Source: an uncultured Alteromonadaceae bacterium
GTDB taxonomy: Bacteria; Pseudomonadota; Gammaproteobacteria; Enterobacterales; Alteromonadaceae
Direction of reading: 5' to 3'
Length of the DNA stretch: 64,000 bases
Assembly: GCA_947494925.1 (NCBI GenBank)
Contig: CANLWS010000008.1
Span: forward strand, 108,394 to 172,393
The notes below the pieces were generated by a model. It saw nothing but the letters and a program-made list of their open reading frames with translations, made no database searches and had not been told where the DNA came from. Positions within the stretch are counted from its first letter, which is position 1. Each line of letters begins with the position of its first letter. This document shows positions 57,456 to 64,000 of the stretch, piece by piece. Position numbers and translations under genes: made by a program.

Positions 57456-58510
57456 GTAGAAAAGCTCCTGCTTGCCAGACCCGCCGCGACCACAAGTTGT
57501 GGGGCATATTTAGCAAAATCATTGTTAGTAGCCTTTTCGCTTACTTCCATGTCAGCAAATGGGTCAAACACATCAACTTCAACAGCCAATTCTGCGGCTA
57601 AATCATTTGCCATACCTGGAAGCGCTGCGCCTCCACCACAAATATGTAATTTAGTAGGACGCTCTGCATGAGATGTGCTGATGTAGAGTTGCATTGCCCT
57701 GGCAATTTGTTGTTGAAGATTAGATAGGAAAACAGGGTAAGTATCCTGACGCCATGTGGCGGGCAGTTCCTCATTCAAAAGTTGCTGCTCAGCTTCCTGG
57801 CGCTCTAAGGTATGAACCAGACTTAGGTCATTGATTAACGTATCAAAGCCAAAAGCGTGTTCTTTACTGTAGTTAACGCGCCCTTCTTTCACGACACATA
57901 CCTGGAGCTGAGTAGCACCAATATTCAAACAAACGAACGGCTCTGTTTGCTCTGCTGAATGGAAATGGGTGATTGCGTTTCCAAGTGCATAACTCTCAAT
58001 GTCCATCACTTTCGGCTCAAGCTGCATTTCTCTTAACAAGGTAATGCGGCTATCTACCATATCTTTGTGAGCTGCGCTGAGGAGAACATCGACTTTAGCC
58101 GAATGGTTTTTGCTAACGCCAAGTTCTTCAAAATCCAGATAGACTTCTTCAAGTGGATATGGAATTAAGCTGTCGGCTTCTATTTCAATCTGACTTTCGA
58201 GTTCATAATCAGTTTGGTCGGGATCCATAAATACGATTTTACTGATCACCGACGAGCCAGACACAGCAACAGCCACATCTTTGGATTTGATTTTTAAAGC
58301 CAGTTTAATTTTACGCAACGCATTGCTGACAGCATCGAAATCTTTTATTTCGCGCTCAGCAAAAGCGTTGCCGGTGATGGGCTCACAAGCAAAGTTTTGC
58401 ACCTTATAGTGCTCACCATCTTTCTCCAGTACCACGGCTTTAACAAAGCGAGTGCCTATGTCTAAGCCCAACATTTGTGGTACCTTCTTACGAAAAAGTT
58501 CTTTTAACAC
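57443..58510 (-). CDS. pilM: Type IV pilus assembly protein PilM
   Basis: PilM is a cytoplasmic actin-like ATPase that binds PilN and begins the alignment complex. Its 355 residues include GLDIGTRFVKAVVLEKDG, IEIEADSLIPYPLEEVYLDF and CGGGAALPGMANDLA, all typical. It uses a GTG start at 58510. It is divergent from mrcA, a well-conserved gene pair across gammaproteobacteria, with a 136-nt shared promoter region. Confidence 0.97.
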   Translation of the reverse strand: MLKELFRKKVPQMLGLDIGTRFVKAVVLEKDGEHYKVQNFACEPITGNAFAEREIKDFDAVSNALRKIKLALKIKSKDVAVAVSGSSVISKIVFMDPDQTDYELESQIEIEADSLIPYPLEEVYLDFEELGVSKNHSAKVDVLLSAAHKDMVDSRITLLREMQLEPKVMDIESYALGNAITHFHSAEQTEPFVCLNIGATQLQVCVVKEGRVNYSKEHAFGFDTLINDLSLVHTLERQEAEQQLLNEELPATWRQDTYPVFLSNLQQQIARAMQLYISTSHAERPTKLHICGGGAALPGMANDLAAELAVEVDVFDPFADMEVSEKATNNDFAKYAPQLVVAAGLASRSFSTWHI

Positions 58511-58646
58511 AGTCAGTTCCGAACCATATACAACGTTACAGTTATACCATTATTACGCATTTTTTTGTTATTAATGGTTCTAATAACGGTACATAGGTAT
58601 AAAATATAAGCCATTTCGTCAATTTTGCGCTGGTATCATTGTTTTT

Positions 58647-61280
58647 GTGAAATACGTCAAACTACTATTTATCCTTGCTATTCTGGGCTCTGTACTAGGT
58701 TTAGCCGCCATTACAGGTATTTATTTTTATATCAAACCTGAGCTCCCTAGTGTCTCGGTTTTGAAGGATGTGCGTTTACAAACGCCCATGAAAATCTACA
58801 CACAAGACGGCAAACTGATTTCTCAGTTTGGTGTAAAACGTCGAATTCCCCTCGAATTGGAGCAAGTTCCTGAGAAACTAATTCAAGCCGTCCTAGCTAC
58901 AGAAGATAGTCGTTTTTACGAACACCCTGGTATAGATCCTATCGGCATGACACGAGCGTTTGTGAATTTGATTTTGACCGGTGAAAAAGGACAGGGCGGA
59001 AGTACACTGACTATGCAACTGGCCAGAAACTTTTTCCTGACCAGAGATAAAACCTACATCAGGAAAATAAAAGAAATATATCTTGCCTGGCACATGGAAC
59101 AGTTGTTGAGCAAGGATGAAATTCTTGCTCTGTATTTAAATCGTATTGAATTGGGTCACAGGGCGTTCGGCTTCGGCGCAGCAGCGCAGGTTTATTACGG
59201 AAAAGAAATTGGCGATCTTACTTTGGCCCAAATTGCTACTATCTCCGGACTCCCCAAAGCACCTTCAACTATGAACCCGATCAGTCGACCCGATCGTTCG
59301 ATAGAAAGACGCCGCGTGGTGTTACTCAGAATGCTTGATGAAGGCTATATCACCAGACAAGAATTCCAAGAAGCCGCAACAGCACCGGTAACAGCAGAAA
59401 AGCACGGTGCCGAACTCGAGCTCGATGCGCCTTATCTGGCTGATTTAATCTACAATGAGATGGTCGAACTTTACGGCAAAGAAGAAGCCGAAACCGGTGG
59501 GTATCAGGTTTTTGCAACTGCACCATCAGATGTTCAGCTTGCTGCACAAAAGGCCGTCATCCAGAATTTGCATGACTATGATGAACGTCACGGGTTTCGC
59601 GGGGCGATTCGACAGCTGTGGGAACCACAAGTGCTGGAAGAAGGCCAGGATCCGGATTTGTTGGTCTCCACGTTGGATAATCCCGCCTGGAGTGAACCTC
59701 AAATGCTGGAAGTGCTGAAGGAAATTACTCCTATTAAACCACTTATTCCAGCAGTGGTAACAAGAGTCAGTGAGCAAAGTGTAATGGTATTTGATCGTAA
59801 TGCACATTACCGCCTGATTGACTGGAGCGGGTTGTTGTGGGCTCGTGAATACATTAATGACTCCAAACAAGGCCCTGACCCTAAGCTAGCCAGCGATATT
59901 CTGACGGAAGGTGCGCTCATTTGGATCAGGCAGCGTGAATCAGACGGAGTTTGGCAGTTGGCTCAGTTCCCCAAAGCCAGTGGCGCTTTGGTTGCAATGG
60001 ATCAAAACAATGGCGCCGTGCGCGCAGTGGTTGGAGGATACAGCTTTTATCAAAGCCAATTTAATCGAGCTACCCAGGCTAAAAGACAGGTGGGTTCCAA
60101 CATCAAGCCTTTTGTCTACTCTGCGGCTCTGGATCAAGGTTACACCTTAGCCAGCATTATTAACGATGCTCCGATCAACCAATGGGACGCACGTTCCGGC
60201 GTGGCATGGCGTCCGCAAAACTCTCCTGCTGTCTATGACGGCCCAATTCGCATGCGAATTGCATTAGGTAAATCAAAAAACGTTGTTTCCGTGCGTTTAC
60301 TGCGTGCCCTTGGAATTGACCAGACCGAAGAGTACCTGACCCGATTTGGCTTTGACAAAGAGGATATTCCAAATGACGAAACTTTGTCACTTGGTTCAGG
60401 CTCTCATACACCTCTTGAAATAGTGAATGGAATGGCGACCATTGCCAATGGCGGATTTTCTGTCCAGGCACATTTCATTGAACGAATTGAAGACGAAACC
60501 GGCAAGGTATTATGGGCAGCGAATCCGCCAGTAGCATGTGATAGTTGTCAGTTAGTTGCACAGGTGGAGCCGGAAACAAAAGAGCAGGACGTTGAAGCCA
60601 GATTGGCCGCGGAGTTTGGTTTGCTCAATCAAGAAGCGTTTGAAGAAAACAAGCAGCCGAAACCGCAGGCAGAAAGGGTTATCTCCCCACAGAATGCCTT
60701 CCTGGTGAAAGAAATGATGCGCACTGCGGTAAGAGGCAACGGTAGAAATGAAAATTACTGGATTGGCACTGGATGGCGCGCCAGAAATATTCTAGGCCGC
60801 ACTGATCTTGCAGGTAAAACAGGTACAACCAATGATGCAAGGGATGCCTGGTTCACCGGTTTCTCGCCTTATCTGGTGGCCACCTCATGGGTTGGGTTTG
60901 ATGACATGGGCCGCAAACTCGGTCGAACCAGCCGCAATCAGAATTTGATTAATTTGAATCCGGAAAAGTTTAATTGGATCGGAAACGCCATGATCGCGGG
61001 TGAAGATGGCGCCAAGGCAGCCCAACCCGCTTGGATACGTTTCATGCAAGATGTACTCAAAGACACACCCGAAGTGAGTAAGCCTGTACCTGACGGGATT
61101 GTTACTGTGCGGATCGACAGAGCAACCGGAAAACTAACAAAGCGCACTGATGCCAGTTCTGTATTCGAATATTTTGAAGAAGGTACAGAGCCCAAACTAC
61201 AGGCAGGCAACGATGTTTTTGTGGATCCTTTTGAACCTGAATCTGAAGATCAGGAAAAAGAGGAAGAAGAAATATTTTAA
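58647..61280 (+). CDS. mrcA: Bifunctional penicillin-binding protein 1A
   Basis: PBP1A polymerises and cross-links peptidoglycan. The 877-residue protein has an N-terminal membrane helix (about 5-27), a transglycosylase domain (EDSRFYEHPGIDPIGMTRA and GGSTLTMQLARNFFL), an OB-like insert and a transpeptidase domain with the serine in QVGSNIKPFVY, the SKN motif in GKSKNVVSVRLL and KTGTTNDARDAWFTG. It uses a GTG start at 58647. The last about 50 residues are acidic. It is divergent from pilM. Confidence 0.97.
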   Translation: MKYVKLLFILAILGSVLGLAAITGIYFYIKPELPSVSVLKDVRLQTPMKIYTQDGKLISQFGVKRRIPLELEQVPEKLIQAVLATEDSRFYEHPGIDPIGMTRAFVNLILTGEKGQGGSTLTMQLARNFFLTRDKTYIRKIKEIYLAWHMEQLLSKDEILALYLNRIELGHRAFGFGAAAQVYYGKEIGDLTLAQIATISGLPKAPSTMNPISRPDRSIERRRVVLLRMLDEGYITRQEFQEAATAPVTAEKHGAELELDAPYLADLIYNEMVELYGKEEAETGGYQVFATAPSDVQLAAQKAVIQNLHDYDERHGFRGAIRQLWEPQVLEEGQDPDLLVSTLDNPAWSEPQMLEVLKEITPIKPLIPAVVTRVSEQSVMVFDRNAHYRLIDWSGLLWAREYINDSKQGPDPKLASDILTEGALIWIRQRESDGVWQLAQFPKASGALVAMDQNNGAVRAVVGGYSFYQSQFNRATQAKRQVGSNIKPFVYSAALDQGYTLASIINDAPINQWDARSGVAWRPQNSPAVYDGPIRMRIALGKSKNVVSVRLLRALGIDQTEEYLTRFGFDKEDIPNDETLSLGSGSHTPLEIVNGMATIANGGFSVQAHFIERIEDETGKVLWAANPPVACDSCQLVAQVEPETKEQDVEARLAAEFGLLNQEAFEENKQPKPQAERVISPQNAFLVKEMMRTAVRGNGRNENYWIGTGWRARNILGRTDLAGKTGTTNDARDAWFTGFSPYLVATSWVGFDDMGRKLGRTSRNQNLINLNPEKFNWIGNAMIAGEDGAKAAQPAWIRFMQDVLKDTPEVSKPVPDGIVTVRIDRATGKLTKRTDASSVFEYFEEGTEPKLQAGNDVFVDPFEPESEDQEKEEEEIF

Positions 61281-61324
61281 TCTGGTGAAACAATTTGTCC
61301 TTTGAGTTGCTCTTCACTTATGAA

Positions 61325-61344
61325 AGCTGAAATACGTTTCAGCT
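61325..61344. repeat. Perfect inverted repeat between mrcA and maeA
   Basis: AGCTGAAA and TTTCAGCT flank a TACG loop, an 8-4-8 perfect palindrome, 45 nt after the mrcA stop and 124 nt before maeA. A clear T-run is missing, so it may be a weak terminator of mrcA or a regulator site. Confidence 0.5.
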
Positions 61345-61467
61345 AATCTGACCAGCTTGGGCCGCCTGTTCCTATAATATTGCCGACTTTTCGGCACCGG
61401 GGCTTAACAAGGTCTACACTGGTGATATCTGATACAACTGCATAGAACAGTTAGAGATAATAATTAC

Positions 61468-63156
61468 ATGACAGACAATAAGAAACACCTCTATATCCCA
61501 CATGCTGGTCCTTCCTTACTTGAGACTCCTCTGCTTAATAAAGGTAGTGCGTTTACTGCCAAAGAAAGAGAAGTCTTCAATATTACCGGTTTGGTGCCAC
61601 CTCGCTATGAAACGATTGAAGAGCAAGTTGATCGGGCTTATATGCAGTATTCCAGCTTTGCAGCGCCAATAAATAAACATATTTACCTGCGGGCAATTCA
61701 AGATAACAACGAAACCCTTTTTTATCGATTGGTTCAAGAACACATAGAAGAAATGTTGCCAATCATTTATACCCCAACCGTGGGTGATGCCTGTGAGCAG
61801 TTTTCAGATATCTACCGCAGTTCACGAGGATTATTTGTTTCTTATTCTGAACGCTTCCAGATGGAAGACATCCTGCGTAACGCAACCAAAAGTAAGGTAA
61901 AAGTCATAGTAGTGACTGACGGTGAACGGATACTCGGCCTAGGAGATCAGGGCATAGGGGGCATGGGTATTCCTATCGGTAAACTTTCGCTTTATACAGC
62001 CTGCGGAGGTATTAGCCCTGCTTATACTCTGCCAGTCATGCTCGATGTGGGCACCAACAACGAAAAGCTGCTAAATGACCCTATGTATATGGGTGCCAGA
62101 CATAAACGAATAGAACAGGATGAATACAACGAGTTTGTTGATTTATTTATCCAACATGCTCAGAAACGCTGGCCGGGCGTGATGATCCAATTTGAGGATT
62201 TTGCCCAGCCCAATGCAATGCCATTACTTGAACGTTATCGGGATAAAGTTTGCTGTTTTAATGACGATATTCAAGGCACCGCAGCTGTCACACTGGGTTC
62301 GATTCTGGCAGCGTGCAAAAGTAAAAATGTTCCGTTGTCAGAACAGAAAGTTGTATTTGTCGGTGCTGGATCAGCTGGGTGTGGTATTGCTGAAATGATA
62401 GTCAGCCGCATGTGTCAGGAAGGGATTAGTGATGGCCAGGCGCGGAAGCAGATTTTCATGATAGACCGCCATGGGCTTCTGACAGAAGACTCAACTGGTT
62501 TAATGGATTTTCAGCAGAAGTTGGTCCATGCAAAATCCGACTTGCAAGATTGGTCCTTTAGTGGCGAGTTTCCAGCTCTGTTGGACGTTATCAATTGTGC
62601 AAAACCGGATATCTTGATTGGTGTTTCAGGACAGCCGGGTCTTTTTTCGGAGCAGGTCATTCGCAGCATGAAGAAGCACAAAGACCTGCCCATCATATTT
62701 CCACTGAGCAATCCGTCTAAACAAGTGGAAGCCCGTCCTGAACAGGTCATTGAATGGACTGATGGGAATGTGATTATAGCGACGGGAAGCCCATTTGATG
62801 ATGTGGAATATAAGGGTAAAACATTCCCTATCGCACAGTGTAACAATAGTTATATTTTCCCAGGTATTGGCTTAGGTGTTATTGCCAGCAAGGCCAGGCT
62901 TATCAGTGAAGAAATGTTAATGGTAACCAGCGAGGCATTGGCGAACGCTTCGCCTCTGGCCAATAATGGAGAAGGGGCTTTGTTGCCACCACTGACAAAA
63001 ATTACTGAACTCAGTAAAGAAATTGCGTTTGCGGTAGGTAAGGTAGCTGAACAACAAGGGCTTGCACTGGAAATGCCCGACGAAGTACTACAGGCAAATA
63101 TTGAGAAGAACTTCTGGGAAGCCGAATATAGGCCTTATAAACGGGTCAGTATCTAA
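61468..63156 (+). CDS. maeA: NAD-dependent malic enzyme
   Basis: This enzyme oxidatively decarboxylates malate to pyruvate. The 562-residue protein has the active-site [10 protein letters not shown] and RGLFVSY segments, the metal-binding [33 protein letters not shown] region and the NAD-binding [10 protein letters not shown] motif, with the C-terminal [16 protein letters not shown]. The length and sequence are of the MaeA (SfcA) type. It lies alone and is followed by a strong intrinsic terminator. Confidence 0.96.
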   Translation: MTDNKKHLYIPHAGPSLLETPLLNKGSAFTAKEREVFNITGLVPPRYETIEEQVDRAYMQYSSFAAPINKHIYLRAIQDNNETLFYRLVQEHIEEMLPIIYTPTVGDACEQFSDIYRSSRGLFVSYSERFQMEDILRNATKSKVKVIVVTDGERILGLGDQGIGGMGIPIGKLSLYTACGGISPAYTLPVMLDVGTNNEKLLNDPMYMGARHKRIEQDEYNEFVDLFIQHAQKRWPGVMIQFEDFAQPNAMPLLERYRDKVCCFNDDIQGTAAVTLGSILAACKSKNVPLSEQKVVFVGAGSAGCGIAEMIVSRMCQEGISDGQARKQIFMIDRHGLLTEDSTGLMDFQQKLVHAKSDLQDWSFSGEFPALLDVINCAKPDILIGVSGQPGLFSEQVIRSMKKHKDLPIIFPLSNPSKQVEARPEQVIEWTDGNVIIATGSPFDDVEYKGKTFPIAQCNNSYIFPGIGLGVIASKARLISEEMLMVTSEALANASPLANNGEGALLPPLTKITELSKEIAFAVGKVAEQQGLALEMPDEVLQANIEKNFWEAEYRPYKRVSI

Positions 63157-63183
63157 GCTACACATGCCTCGGGTTAACTTAAT

Positions 63184-63208
63184 AAGGTCGCATTTAGCGG
63201 CCTTTTTT
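63184..63208 (+). terminator. Rho-independent terminator after maeA
   Basis: AAGGTCGC and GCGGCCTT pair with one G-T pair around a 5-nt loop and run into TTTT, 27 nt after the maeA stop. Confidence 0.85.
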
Positions 63209-63319
63209 AATATTGCCTAGACCCCTGACAAAAAACGCCTGAAAACTAGTCTTTGGTACAGTTACTTTTGCCGATAGGTCGCGACATAATCAAGTTCAAC
63301 TTATTGGAAAGGAATCCCC

Positions 63320-63979
63320 ATGACATCGTTGAAAAGCATTTTTGTTCTTGCCGTACTCGTTTTTGCATCTTTTATTGTTCATGCTTCACCCATTCATTTT
63401 GATTTGCGTGCTTCTATTGTTGAAGACTTAGATGGCACAGCTCAATTTGACTATCAATCTGCGGACCTGACCGCAACGATTTTTGCTAATGTAGGCGTGC
63501 TAAACCGGACAAATAGCGGTTTTGGAGTGGATATAGTTGGCAGTGGTTGTGATAACTCCGATGCCATTGACAGGAGTTGTTCTGGCGCTGAAGGCGAAAC
63601 AGTTTCGGTTTGGTTTGATCAACGAGTCCATTTGATTTCAGCAACAATTTCAGGTTTGACAGGTGGTGACACGGCCAGATGGGTATTACCGGATTTCGGT
63701 TTTCAGGACTTTCAATCAGCTGGCATCTACTCATTTGGTCAGGATGTTTATTTAGAGGCTGGCCAAGCTTTTTCCTGGACATCTATTGCCGACAATTCCA
63801 CGTCAACACAACGAGGATTCTCATTCGATGGATTTACGGTGAGCACCGAGGCGACTCAAGCAAAATCGGTATTCGAACCAGCCACTACAATCTTATTCAG
63901 CACTGGTCTAATTTTGATTTTTATACGCAGACAAAAACAAACAACAAAGTCGCAGAAAGATTATATTTTTTATCCCTAG
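63320..63979 (+). CDS. Secreted protein with PEP-CTERM-like tail
   Basis: This is a 219-residue exported protein with a signal peptide (SIFVLAVLVFASFIVHA) and a beta-rich central part (NRTNSGFGVDIVGSGCDNSD, cysteine pair near 77 and 86). The C-terminus reads VFEPATTILFSTGLILIFIRRQKQ, which has the order of a PEP-CTERM sorting signal (short motif, membrane helix, basic end), with Phe in place of the first Pro. That suggests processing by an exosortase, which is not in the window. GGAAAGGAATCCCC gives the ribosome binding site. Confidence 0.75.
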   Translation: MTSLKSIFVLAVLVFASFIVHASPIHFDLRASIVEDLDGTAQFDYQSADLTATIFANVGVLNRTNSGFGVDIVGSGCDNSDAIDRSCSGAEGETVSVWFDQRVHLISATISGLTGGDTARWVLPDFGFQDFQSAGIYSFGQDVYLEAGQAFSWTSIADNSTSTQRGFSFDGFTVSTEATQAKSVFEPATTILFSTGLILIFIRRQKQTTKSQKDYIFYP

Positions 63980-64000
63980 AACCTGGCTGGACGCAGCTTG

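Overview
This 64 kb window is a chromosomal segment of a marine-type gammaproteobacterium, most likely in the Alteromonadaceae (Glaciecola, Paraglaciecola and Aliiglaciecola are plausible relatives). The evidence is the synteny of mrcA, pilMNOPQ, aroK, aroB, damX, dam, rpe, trpS and pabA, a complete arginine succinyltransferase (AST) set, proteins with GlyGly-CTERM and PEP-CTERM-like tails, and moderate GC. I found no rRNA or tRNA genes, CRISPR array, insertion sequence or prophage. Genus is inferred from gene content only.

Layout. Positions 3-3451 hold the end of a hydantoinase operon (hyuA-like and hyuB-like genes plus an isochorismatase-fold amidohydrolase). An AraC regulator and an aldo/keto reductase follow, transcribed apart. 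Positions 5.6-10.3 kb carry a MAPEG membrane protein, a lipid A acyltransferase, DUF1428 and GNAT genes, hemL and pyrB. Positions 10.4-14.3 kb are an overlapping three-gene unit: a GlyGly-CTERM reprolysin-like metalloprotease, a lipoprotein and a periplasmic binding-protein-like gene. A secreted metallo-beta-lactamase-fold protein comes next. Positions 15.5-20.6 kb hold a TetR regulator, twin operator-like palindromes and an RND adaptor/permease pair. Then come a 38-residue membrane peptide with a DUF2982-like protein, a 7TM hybrid kinase with phosphorelay, a PQQ-type dehydrogenase and parC. Positions 28.4-34.3 kb hold a secreted unknown, a CadC-like regulator, DUF2164, an alpha/beta hydrolase and an atypical RecQ. 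Positions 34.4-39.0 kb are the AST genes plus a DUF1338 gene. The rest of the window is an HDOD gene, pabA-trpS-rpe, an accessory block (43.4-48.9 kb), dam-damX-aroB-aroK, pilQPONM, mrcA, maeA and a PEP-CTERM-like secreted protein.

The most unusual part is the accessory block between rpe and dam. It is an operon of a BlaI-family repressor, a small secreted protein and a 1192-residue M56 (BlaR1-like) membrane peptidase. The M56 protein has no penicillin-binding sensor. After a long linker it carries three tandem copies of a domain that I can align by eye with each other and with the neighbouring secreted protein. Two 8-2-8 inverted repeats sit directly upstream of the repressor. I infer a BlaI/M56-type signalling system with a novel stacked ectodomain and a matching soluble partner. 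A TorF-family porin gene lies convergent to it. The usual gph gene is missing between rpe and trpS.
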